From Luidia sarsii (Eukaryota > Echinodermata > Asteroidea > Paxillosida > Luidiidae), in NCBI GenBank assembly GCA_949987565.1, contig OX465109.1:21472799-21536798 (forward strand): a stretch of 64,000 nt of DNA, read 5' to 3'. Below are positions 1 to 9,282 of this stretch, piece by piece. The stretch's first letter is position 1; each line of letters starts with the position of its first letter. Under the pieces are notes generated by a model. That model was not told the origin of the DNA. It saw only the letters and a list, made by a program, of their open reading frames with translations, and ran no database searches. Both the position numbers and the translations under genes were made by a program.

Positions 1-97
1 TATGAACACGCAAAGAATATATCTCTGCCCATCACCTGCAAAATCTGCGAATCAACGTCCGCTCGTGTGAATACACAGTAGACACTCAGACGGATGA

Positions 98-208
98 AGG
101 GTCGTTGCCTTTCCGTGGAAAACCATCAAAAGAAATGTTCTCCAAACTCAGTAACTTTAACACTTGTCGTTAGAGGAATTCTAGACCTCTTCTTAGGGCA
201 AATTTGAA
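98..208 (+). repeat. Internal half-unit A of the monomer
   Basis: This stretch aligns without gaps to 328-438 at a constant 230-bp offset. By hand I count about 71 identities in 111 positions. The best-matching parts are agggtcg (98 and 328), agaaat (131 and 361), the ctccaaactcag / cccgaattcag block (about 140 and 370) and gaggaa followed by ctag (173 and 403; 181 and 411). The same relation recurs in every monomer. It shows that the 464-bp unit arose from a roughly 232-bp ancestor that doubled and then diverged. Confidence 0.8.
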
Positions 209-327
209 TCTCGTCAGCATCATATTTAATGAAATATTAATTTGCAAACCCTATATTCCTACTCAGTTACTCTCTGCCGTCGACCATAATGCCAGCGACT
301 GGACAATGGCAGCTCAGAGAAACAGGT

Positions 328-438
328 AGGGTGGCTCCCTTCTCCTGAAAATGTTTGAATAGAAATTGACCCCGAATTCAGATGTTTTGACTCAGGCCAT
401 TTGAGGAATCCTAGGGCTACTTTCAAGTCAAGTTTCAA
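328..438 (+). repeat. Internal half-unit B of the monomer
   Basis: Partner of 98-208 at 230 bp, about 64% identical by hand count. Upstream the likeness continues only with gaps: tctctgcc occurs at about 22 and at 271, an offset of 249, so half B appears to have lost about 19 bp between that block and agggtcg. Half A carries the CCCTAGG-type hairpin and half B does not, so the two halves have since diverged in features. Confidence 0.75.
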
Positions 439-3400
439 GAATCAAAACCTAAAATGTAAAACGATATGAACACGCAAGGAATATGTCTCTGCCCATCACC
501 TGCAAAATCTGCGAATCAACGTCCCCTCGTATGAATACACAGTTGACACTCAGACGGATGAGGGGTCGTTGCCTTTCCGTGGAAAACCATCAAAAGAAAT
601 GTTCTCCAAACTCAGTAACTTTAACATTTGTCGTTAGAGAAACCCTAGAACTCTTCTTAGGGCAAATTTGAATCTTGTCAGCATCATATTTAATGAAATA
701 TTAATTTGCAAACCCTATCTTCCTACTCAGTTACTCTCTGCCGTCGACCATAATGCCAGCGACTGGACAATGGCAGCTCAGAGAAACAGGTAGTGTCGCT
801 CCCTTCTCTTGAAAATGTTTGAATAGAAATTGACACCGAATTCAGATGATTTGACTCAGGCCATTCGAGGAATCCTAGGGCTACTTTCAAGTCAAGTTTC
901 AAGAATCAAAACCTAAAATGTAAAACGATATGAACACGCAAGGAATATGTCTCTGCCCATCACCTGCAAAATCTGCGAATCAACGTCCGCTCGTATGAAT
1001 ACACAGTTGACACTCAGACAGATGAAAGGTCGTTGCCTTTCCGTGGAAAATCATCAAAAGAAATGTTCTCGAAACTCAGTATTTTTAACACTTGTCGTTA
1101 GAGGGACCGCAGACCTCTTCCTAGGGCAAATTTGAATCTCGTTAGCATCATATTTAATGAAATATTAATTTGCAAACCCTATATTCCTACTCAGTTACTC
1201 TCTGCCGTCGACCATAATGCCAGCGACTAGACAATGGCAGCTCAGAGAAACAGGTAGGGTCGCTCCCTTCTCCTGAAAATGTTTGAATAGAAATTGACTC
1301 CGAATTCAGATGTTTTGACTCAGGCCATTCGAGGAATCCTAGGGCTACTTTCAAGACAATTTTCAAGGATGAAAACCTAAAATGTAATACGATATGAACA
1401 CGCAAGGAATATATCTCTGCCCATCACCTGCAAAATCTGCGAATGAACGTCCGCTCGTATGAATACACAGTTGACACTCAGACGGATGAAGTGTCGTTGC
1501 CTTTCCGTGGAAAACCATCAAAAGAAATGTTCTCAAAACTCAGTAACTTTAACACTTGTCCTTAGAGGAACCCTAGACCTCTTCCTAGGGCAAATTTGAA
1601 TCTCGTCAGCATCATATTTAATGAAATATTAATTTGCAAACCCTATCTTCCTACTCAGTTACTCTCTGCCGTCGACCATAATGCCAGCGACTGGACAATG
1701 GCAGCTCAGAGAAACAGGTAGGGTCGCTCCCTTCTCCTGAAAATGTTTGAATAGAAATTGACTCCGAATTCAGATGTTTTGACTCAGGCCATTCGAGGAA
1801 TCCTAGGGCTACTTTCAAGACAATTTTCAAGGATGAAAACCTAAAATGTAATACGATATGAACACGCAAGGAATATGTCTCTGCCCATCACCTGCAAAAT
1901 CTGCGAATCAACGTCCCCACGTATGAATACACAGTAGACACTCAGACGGATGAAGGGTCGTTGCCTTTCCGTGGAAAACCATCAAAAGAAATGTTCTCCA
2001 AACTCAGTAACTTTAACACTTGTCGTTAGAGGAATCCTAGACCTCTTCCTAGGGCAAATTTGAATCTCGTCAGCATCATATTTAATGAAATATTAATTTG
2101 CAAACCCTATATTCCTACTCAGTTACTCTCTGTCGTCGACCATAATGCCAGCGACTGGACAATGGCAGCTCAGAGAAACAGGTAGGGTCGCTCCCTTCTC
2201 CTGAAAATGTTTGAATAGAAATTGACCCCGAATTCAGATGTTTTGACTCAGGCCATTTGAGGAATCCTAGGGCTACTTTCAAGTCAAGTTTCAAGAATCA
2301 AAACCTAAAATGTAAAACGATATGAACACGCAAGGAATATGTCTCTGCCCATCACCTGCAAAATCTGCGAATCAACGTCCCCTCGTATGAATACACAGTT
2401 GACACTCAGACGGATGAGGGGTCGTTGCCTTTCCGTGGAAAACCATCAAAAGAAATGTTCTCCAAACTCAGTAACTTTAACACCTGCTGTTAGAAGAATC
2501 CCAGGCCTCTTCCTAGGACAAATTTGAATGTCGTCAGCATAATATTTAATGAGATATTAATTTCCAAACCCTATCTTTCTGCTCAGTCACTCTCTGCCGT
2601 CGACCATTATGCCAGCGACTGGACAATGGCAGCTCAGAGAAACAGGTAGGGTCGCTCCCTTCTCCTGAAAATGTTTGAATAGAAATTGACTCCGAATTCA
2701 GATGTTTTGACTCAGGCCACTGGAGGAATCCTAGGGCTACTTTCAAGCCAAGTTTCAACAATCAAAACCTAAAATGTAAAAAGATATGAACACGCAAAGA
2801 ATATATCTCTGCCCATCACCTGCAAAATCTGCGAATCAACGTCCGCTCGTATGAATACACAGTTGACACTCAGACGAATGAAGGGTCGTTGCCTTTCCGT
2901 GGAAAACCATCAAAAGAAATGTTCTCCAAACTAAGTAACTTTGACACCTGTTGTTAGAAGAACCCTAGTCCTCTTCCTAGGACAAATTTGAATGTCGTCA
3001 GCATCTTAGTTAATGAGATATTACATTTCAAACCGTATCTTTCTGCTCAGTCACTCTCTGCCGTCGACCATTATGCCAGCGACTGGACAATGGCAGCTCA
3101 GAGAAACAGGTAGTGTCGCTCCCTTCTCCTGAAAATGTTTGAATAGAAATTGACTCCGAATTCAGATGTTTTGACTCAGGCCACTGGAGGAATCCTAGGG
3201 CTACTTTCAAGCCAAGTTTCAACAATCAAAACCTAAAATGTAAAAAGATATGAACACGCAAAGAATATATCTCTGCCCATCACCTGCAAAATCTGCGAAT
3301 CAACGTCCGCTCGTGTGAATACACAGTTGACACTCAGACGAATGAAGGGTCGTTGCCTTTCCGTGGAAAACCATCAAAAGAAATGTTCTCCAAACTAAGT

Positions 3401-3890
3401 AACTTTGACACCTGTTGTTAGAAGAACCCTAGTTCTCTTCCTAGGACGAATTTGAATGTCGTCAGCATCTTAGTTAATGAGATATTAAATTTCAAACCGT
3501 ATCTTTCTGCTCAGTCACTCTCTGCCGTCGACCATTATGCCAGCGACTGGACAATGGCAGCTCAGAGAAACAGGTAGGGTCGCTCCCTTCTTCTGAAAAT
3601 GTTTGAATAGAAATTGACTCCGAATTCAGATATTTTGACTCGGGCCATTCGAGGAATCCTAGGGCTACTTTCAAGCCAAGTTTCAAGAATCAAAACCTAA
3701 AATGTAAAACGATATGAACACGCAAAGAATATATCTCTGCCCATCATCTCCAAAATCTGCAAATCAACGTCCGCTCGTATGAATACACAGTTGACACTCA
3801 GACAGATGAAGGGTCGTTGCCTTTCCGTGGAAAACCATCAAAGGAAATGTTCTCCAAACTCAGTAACTTTAACACTTGTCGTTAGAGGAA

Positions 3891-3910
3891 CCCTAGGCCT
3901 CTTCCTAGGG
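3891..3910 (+). repeat. Hairpin motif of the monomer (one example)
   Basis: The bases read ccctaggcctcttcctaggg, a perfect 7-bp inverted repeat CCCTAGG/CCTAGGG around a 6-base loop. An overlapping alternative stem, AGAGG with CCTCT, starts a few bases upstream. Other monomer types alter the bases but keep a stem: the gaattctaga type keeps AGAGG/CCTCT, and the ccctagtcctc type has GAAGA/TCTTC and GTCCT/AGGAC. It recurs roughly once per 464 bp. Any function is unproven. Confidence 0.7.
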
Positions 3911-3933
3911 TAAATTTGAATGTCGTCAGCATC

Positions 3934-3949
3934 ATATTTAATGAAATAT
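3934..3949 (+). repeat. AT-rich inverted repeat of the monomer (one example)
   Basis: ATATTT, a 4-base spacer AATG, then AAATAT form a perfect 6-bp inverted repeat. It lies 23 bp downstream of the CCCTAGG hairpin and recurs in most monomers of this type. The alternative monomer type (ttagttaatgagatatt) breaks it. It is a short AT-rich dyad with no recognised protein site. Confidence 0.6.
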
Positions 3950-4464
3950 TAATTTGCAAACCCTCTTTTTCGACTCAGTCACTCTCTGCCGTCGACCATT
4001 ATGCCAGCGACTAGGCAATGGCAGCTCAGAGAAACTGGTAGGGTCGCTCCCTTCTCCTGAAAATGTTTGAATAGAAATTGACTCCAAATTCAGATATTTT
4101 GACTCGGGCCATTCGAGGAATCCTAGGGCTACTTTCAAGCAAAGTTTCAAGAATCAAAACCTAAAATGTAAAACGATATAAACACGCAAGGAATATATCT
4201 CTGCCCATCACCTCCAAAATCTGCGAATCAACGTCCGCTCATATAAATACACAGTTGACACTCAGACAGATGAAGGGTCGTTGCCTTTCCGTGGAAAACC
4301 ATCAAAAGAAATGTTCTCCAAACTCAGTAACTTTAACACTTGTCGTTAGAAGAACCCTAGGCCTCTTCCTAGGACAAATTTGAATGTCGTCGGCATCATA
4401 TTTAATGAAATATTAATTTCCAAACCCTATCTTGCTACTCAGTTACTCTCTGTCGTCGACCATA

Positions 4465-6320
4465 ATGCCAGCGACTGGACAATGGCAGCTCAGAGAAACA
4501 GGTAGGGTCGCTCCCTTCTCCTGAAAATGTTTGAATAGAAATTGACTCCGAATTCAGATGTTTTGACTCAGGCCACTGGAGGAATCCTAGGGCTACTTTC
4601 AAGCCAAGTTTCAACAATCAAAACCTAAAATGTAAAAAGATATGAACACGCAAAGAATATATCTCTGCCCATCACCTGCAAAATCTGCGAATCAACGTCC
4701 GCTCGTATGAATACACAGTTGACACTCAGACGAATGAAGGGTCGTTGCCTTTCCGTGGAAAACCATCAAAAGAAATGTTCTCCAAACTAAGTAACTTTGA
4801 CACCTGTTGTTAGAAGAACCCTAGTCCTCTTCCTAGGACAAATTTGAATGTCGTCAGCATCTTAGTTAATGAGATATTACATTTCAAACCGTATCTTTCT
4901 GCTCAGTCACTCTCTGCCGTCGACCATTATGCCAGCGACTGGACAATGGCAGCTCAGAGAAACAGGTAGTGTCGCTCCCTTCTCCTGAAAATGTTTGAAT
5001 AGAAATTGACTCCGAATTCAGATGTTTTGACTCAGGCCACTGGAGGAATCCTAGGGCTACTTTCAAGCCAAGTTTCAACAATCAAAACCTAAAATGTAAA
5101 AAGATATGAACACGCAAAGAATATATCTCTGCCCATCACCTGCAAAATCTGCGAATCAACGTCCGCTCGTGTGAATACACAGTTGACACTCAGACGAATG
5201 AAGGGTCGTTGCCTTTCCGTGGAAAACCATCAAAAGAAATGTTCTCCAAACTAAGTAACTTTGACACCTGTTGTTAGAAGAACCCTAGTTCTCTTCCTAG
5301 GACGAATTTGAATGTCGTCAGCATCTTAGTTAATGAGATATTAAATTTCAAACCGTATCTTTCTGCTCAGTCACTCTCTGCCGTCGACCATTATGCCAGC
5401 GACTGGACAATGGCAGCTCAGAGAAACAGGTAGGGTCGCTCCCTTCTTCTGAAAATGTTTGAATAGAAATTGACTCCGAATTCAGATATTTTGACTCGGG
5501 CCATTCGAGGAATCCTAGGGCTACTTTCAAGCCAAGTTTCAAGAATCAAAACCTAAAATGTAAAACGATATGAACACGCAAAGAATATATCTCTGCCCAT
5601 CATCTCCAAAATCTGCAAATCAACGTCCGCTCGTATGAATACACAGTTGACACTCAGACAGATGAAGGGTCGTTGCCTTTCCGTGGAAAACCATCAAAGG
5701 AAATGTTCTCCAAACTCAGTAACTTTAACACTTGTCGTTAGAGGAACCCTAGGCCTCTTCCTAGGGTAAATTTGAATGTCGTCAGCATCATATTTAATGA
5801 AATATTAATTTGCAAACCCTCTTTTTCGACTCAGTCACTCTCTGCCGTCGACCATTATGCCAGCGACTAGGCAATGGCAGCTCAGAGAAACTGGTAGGGT
5901 CGCTCCCTTCTCCTGAAAATGTTTGAATAGAAATTGACTCCAAATTCAGATATTTTGACTCGGGCCATTCGAGGAATCCTAGGGCTACTTTCAAGCAAAG
6001 TTTGAAGAATCAAAACCTAAAATGTAAAACGATATAAACACGCAAGGAATATATCTCTGCCCATCACCTCCAAAATCTGCGAATCAACGTCCGCTCATAT
6101 AAATACACAGTTGACACTCAGACAGATGAAGGGTCGTTGCCTTTCCGTGGAAAACCATCAAAAGAAATGTTCTCCAAACTCAGTAACTTTAACACTTGTC
6201 GTTAGAAGAACCCTAGGCCTCTTCCTAGGACAAATTTGAATGTCGTCGGCATCATATTTAATGAAATATTAATTTCCAAACCCTATCTTGCTACTCAGTT
6301 ACTCTCTGCCGTCGACCATA
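4465..6320 (+). repeat. Tetramer higher-order unit (1856 bp), copy 2
   Basis: Second copy of the four-monomer block. The rare cgtcggcatcat variant at about 4389 and 6245 shows that the monomer leading into the junction has the same source as the one leading out of copy 2. Agreement with the right flank ends near 6421 (gccattcg against gccactgg at about 4565), so the exchange lies between about 4465 and 4577. A private change is tttgaagaatc at about 6001 where copy 1 reads tttcaagaatc. Confidence 0.88.
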
Positions 6321-7424
6321 ATGCCAGCGACTGGACAATGGCAGCTCAGAGAAACAGGTAGGGTCGCTCCCTTCTCCTGAAAATGTTTGAATAGAAATTG
6401 ACTCCGAATTCAGATGTTTTGACTCAGGCCATTCGAGGAATCCTGGGGCTACTTTCAAGCCAAGTTTCAAGGATGAAAACATAAAATGTAATACGATATG
6501 AACACGCAAAGAATATATCTCTGCCCATCATCTCCAAAATCTGCAAATCAACGTCCGCTCGTATGAATACACAGTTGACACTCAGACAGATGAAGGGTCG
6601 TTGCCTTTCCGTGGAAAACCATCAAAAGAAATGTTCTCCAAACTCAGTAACTTTGACACCTGTTGTTAGAAGAACCCTAGTCCTCTTCCTAGGACAAATT
6701 TGAATGTCGTCAGCATCTTAGTTAATGAGATATTAAATTTCAAACCGTATCTTTCTGCTCAGTCACTCTCTGCAGTCGACCATTATGCCAGCGACTGGAC
6801 AATGGCAGCTCAGAGAAACAGGTAGGGTCGCTCCCTTCTCCTGAAATTGTTTGAATAGAAATTGACTCCGAATTCAGATGTTTTGACTCAGGCCACTGGA
6901 GGAATCCTAGGGCTACTTTCAAGCCAAGTTTCAACAATCAAAACCTAAAATGTAAAAGGATATGAACACGCAAAGAATATATCTCTGCCCATCACCTGCA
7001 AAATCTGCGAATCAACGTCCGCTCGTATGAATACACAGTTGACACTCAGACGGATGAAGGGTCGTTGCCTTTCCGTGGAAAACCATCAAAAGAAATGTTC
7101 TCCAAACTCAGTAACTTTAACACTTGTTGTTAGAGGAATTCTAGACCTCTTCTTAGGGCAAATTTGAATCTCGTCAGCATCATATTTAATGAAATATTAA
7201 TTTGCAAACCCTATATTCCTACTCAGTTACTCTCTGCCGTCGACCATAATGCCAGCGACTGGACAATGGCAGCTCAGAGAAACAGGTAGGGTCGCTCCCT
7301 TCTCCTGAAAATGTTTGAATAGAAATTGACTCCGATTTTAGATGTTTTGACTCAGGCCATTCGAGGAATCCTAGGGCTACTTTCAAGCCAAGTTTCAAGG
7401 ATGAAAACCTAAAATGTAATACGA

Positions 7425-8187
7425 TATGAACACGCAAGGAATATATCTCTGCCCATCACCTCCAAAATCTGCAAATCAACGTCCGCTCGTATGAATACAC
7501 AGTTGACACTCAGACAGATGAAGCGTCGTTGCCTTTCCTTGGAAAACAATCAAAAGAAATGTTCTCCAAACTCAGTAACTTTAACACTTGTCGTTAAAGG
7601 AACCCTAGACCTCTTCCTAGGGCAAATTTGAATCTTGTCAGCATTATATTTACTTAAATATTAATTTGCAAACCCCATCTTCCTACTCAGTTACTCTCTG
7701 CCGTCGACCATAATGCCAGCGACTGGACAATGGCAGCTCAGAGAAACAGGTAGGGTCGCTCCCTTCTCCTGAAAATGTTTGAATAGAAATTGACTCCGAA
7801 TTCAGATGTTTTGACTCAGGCCATTCGAGGAATCCTGGGGCTACTTTCAAGCCAAGTTTCAAGGATGAAATCCTAAAATGTAATACGATATGAACACGCA
7901 AGGAATATATCTCTGCCCATCAGATCAAATATCTGCGAATCAACGTCCGCTCGTATGAATACACAGTTGACACTCAGACAGATGAAGGGTCGTTGCCTTT
8001 CCGTGGAAAACCATCAAAAGAAATGTTCTCCAAACTCAGTAACTTTAACACTTGTCGTTATAGGAACCCTAGACCTCTTCCTAGGGCAATTTTTAATATT
8101 CGCCAGCATCATATTTAATGAAATATTAATTTGCAAACCCTCTTGCTTGACTTGTTTCTACTCGGTCTCTCTCTGCCGTCGACCATT
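7425..8187 (+). repeat. Decayed monomers bordering the insert
   Basis: The last full monomer of the left arm (7425-7888) and the truncated one after it (7889-8187) carry many changes absent elsewhere: gaagcgtcg (about 7520), ccttggaaaacaatc (about 7537), gttaaaggaacc (about 7593), tttacttaaatatt (about 7649), aaccccatc (about 7674), gttataggaacc (about 8058) and tttttaatattcgcc (about 8090). Within 8140-8170 about 10 extra bases occur before ctctctgccgtcgaccatta, where satellite homology stops at 8187. Reduced homogenisation at the edge of an array is a known pattern and explains this. Confidence 0.8.
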
Positions 8188-8337
8188 AAAAGTACATGAA
8201 CACACACACTTCCTCAGTCATAAAGGTTAGTTTCCTTTGCGTGATGATAAAATAATTTAAACATGTGCGCTTTCAGTCATTTTAACAATGTTCGACGGCT
8301 TATTCCAAATTCATTTTTGTTTCGACCTACTGTATGG

Positions 8338-8372
8338 CGTTACTTCAGAAATACTTACGCAAAAGTAAACTT
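8338..8372 (+). repeat. Left member of direct-repeat pair flanking the minisatellite
   Basis: cgttacttcagaaatac (8338-8354) matches cgttacttcacaaatac (9241-9257) at 16 of 17 bases. Looser likeness continues: acgcaaaagtaaact here against ttgcaaagtgtact there. The pair brackets the minisatellite 903 bp apart. It may be remnants of a longer tandem unit or of element ends. Confidence 0.6.
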
Positions 8373-8380
8373 AAGTAAGT

Positions 8381-8455
8381 CGCCCCATATTCACACCACG
8401 CTACCATGCAAATGCCTATACAGGTGCAAATCTAAACAAATCGCCCCATATTCAC
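8381..8455 (+). repeat. Short direct repeats, 61 bp apart
   Basis: cgccccatattcac occurs at 8381-8394 and again at 8442-8455, each time followed by a short stretch ending in acgct. The pair sits directly before the first minisatellite unit. This is a local duplication with no assigned role. Confidence 0.65.
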
Positions 8456-8478
8456 CAGACGCTGTGACGCGTATCGCT

Positions 8479-9196
8479 GCGTATCTTAAGACCGAACAGG
8501 TCTGAGAGGATGACCACCTAACTTTTGAGTATCTAGCGAGACCTGTTCACTTAAATAGACACGCACGGTGCACTTGTAGAATCATTTTACTCTTGTCCTT
8601 GCGTATCTTTTGACCGCACAGGTCTGAGAGGATGACCAGCTAACCTTTGAATATTCAGCGAGACCCGTTGACTATGATAGAGACGGACTGTTCTCTTGTA
8701 GAATAATTTTACCTTCGTCCTTGCGTATCTTTTGACCGAACAGGTCTGAGAGGATGACCACCTAACTTTGAATATTCGGTGAGACCCGTTGACTAGAATA
8801 CAGGCGGGCGGTGCTCTTGCACAATTTTTTCACCCTTGTCTTCGCGTATCTTGAAACCGAATAGATCTGACTGAATGGCCAATTCCCCTAGAACATACAG
8901 GGAAGATATTATGACAAGGGTAGAGGCGGACGATGAACTTGTAGAATAATTTTTTCTTGTAGCATAGTTTGACTCTTGTCCTTGCGTATCTTTTGACCGA
9001 ACAGGTCTGAGAGAATGACCACCTAACTTTGAATATTCAGTGAGACCCTTTGACTAGAATACAGGCTGGCGGTGATCTTGCACAATCTTTTCACCCCTGT
9101 CTTCGCGTATCTTGAAACCGAACAGATCTGACTGAATGGCCAATCCCACCTATAACATACAGGTGGACGATGAACTTGTAGAATCATTTCATCTTC
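8479..9196 (+). repeat. Minisatellite of six ~121-bp units
   Basis: Units begin at gcgtatctt: 8479, 8601, 8723, 8844, 8984 and 9105 (spacings 122, 122, 121, 140, 121). Two kinds alternate. Type A has ccgaacaggtctgagag then a gatgacc block (8479, 8601, 8723, 8984). Type B has aaaccgaayagatctgactg then aatggccaat (8844, 9105). The order is A A A B A B. The two A-B pairs (8723-8983 and 8984 onward) match at a 261-bp offset, including ttgactagaatacaggc and a cttgcacaat block, so they arose by a dimer duplication. The 140-bp unit has extra bases near 8955-8970, and the last unit is shortened internally. The copies are more diverged than the satellite around them. Confidence 0.9.
8494..8548 (+). 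repeat. 10-bp inverted repeat in minisatellite unit 1
   Basis: GAACAGGTCT at 8494-8503 and AGACCTGTTC at 8539-8548 are perfect reverse complements separated by 35 bp. In other type A units the right arm reads agacccgtt, so the pairing is weaker, and type B units have lost it. It could be a protein-binding dyad or a chance relic. I cannot name a factor. Confidence 0.7.
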
Positions 9197-9240
9197 TCGG
9201 TGCAGGATACATAGCGCAATGGTTGTCCCTACACGTTTAA

Positions 9241-9282
9241 CGTTACTTCACAAATACATCACTTGACTTGCAAAGTGTACTT
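9241..9282 (+). repeat. Right member of direct-repeat pair flanking the minisatellite
   Basis: cgttacttcacaaatac at 9241-9257 is the partner of 8338-8354, with weaker similarity downstream. Between here and the satellite boundary at 9364 the sequence is unique in the window. Confidence 0.6.

Larger units (their letters stand above)
1..464 (+). repeat. Reference monomer of the 464-bp satellite
   Basis: One complete unit, used here for offsets. Blocks in order: atgaacacgca head (1-14); tctctgcccatcacctgc (about 22-40); gaatcaacgtccgctcg (about 49-65); cacactcaga-type block and gatgaaggg (about 82-101); tttccgtggaaa (about 110-121), a 5-bp inverted repeat around GT; a gttagagg-to-agggcaa hairpin region (about 169-201); AT-rich catatttaatgaaatatt (about 220-238); ctctgccgtcgacc (272-285); tgccagcgactgg (290-302); gaattcag (374-381); aatcctagggctac (408-421); ctaaaatgtaaaacga tail. 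Monomers differ by diagnostic variants in most of these blocks, and the variants occur in many combinations, so each monomer is a mosaic. No RNA gene or promoter is recognisable in it. Confidence 0.9.
2609..4464 (+). repeat. Tetramer higher-order unit (1856 bp), copy 1
   Basis: Four monomers copied in tandem at exactly 4 x 464 bp. Positions x and x+1856 begin to agree after the A/T difference at 2608 versus 4464 (gaccattat against gaccataat). Rare markers shared with copy 2 include ttacatttcaaaccg (about 3023 and 4879), gttctcttcctaggacg (about 3431 and 5287) and catctccaaaatctgcaaat (about 3745 and 5601). Divergence between the copies is very low. Confidence 0.88.
1..8187 (+). repeat. 464-bp satellite array, left arm
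   Basis: Head-to-tail tandem array. Taking the motif tatgaacacgcaa as phase zero, monomers start at 1, 465, 929 and so on every 464 bp to 7889, with no net length change over 17 monomers. Landmarks in nearly every copy are ctctgccgtcgacc (a SalI site), gaattcag (often an EcoRI site), aatcctagggctac and ctaaaatgtaa. No monomer is inverted. The array enters the window already in progress, so its left edge is outside. Two neighbours (about 1233-1390 and 1697-1854) share tcaagacaattttcaagg, seen nowhere else here, which marks a local one-monomer duplication. Monomers 1 and 5 (1-464 and 1857-2320) share cagtagacactcag. I see no coding signal. That it is a satellite is read directly; a heterochromatic location is inference. 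Confidence 0.97.

Noticed and set aside
107..126. CENP-B-box-like site around tttccgtggaaaacc
   Set aside because: It lacks the required TTCG and CGGG core positions. The likeness is only to the general TTC/GGAA pattern.
200..235. Hammerhead ribozyme core on the minus strand (CTGACGA in the reverse of tcgtcagcat)
   Set aside because: CTGANGA is present, but no correctly placed stem II followed by GAAA and no cleavage site fits. The CCCTAGG hairpin is too far away and is followed by the wrong bases.
309..340. Polymerase III internal promoter or tRNA-derived origin (tggcagctcagag and gggtcgctccc)
   Set aside because: The A-box match fails at an invariant base, the B-box match is partial, and the spacing of about 10 bp is too short. 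No cloverleaf is seen.
7955..8505. Two plus-strand open frames of 91 and 80 codons at the left edge of the insert
   Set aside because: One begins in satellite sequence and crosses the boundary. The other runs into the minisatellite. Neither has recognisable motifs, codon bias or a plausible context.
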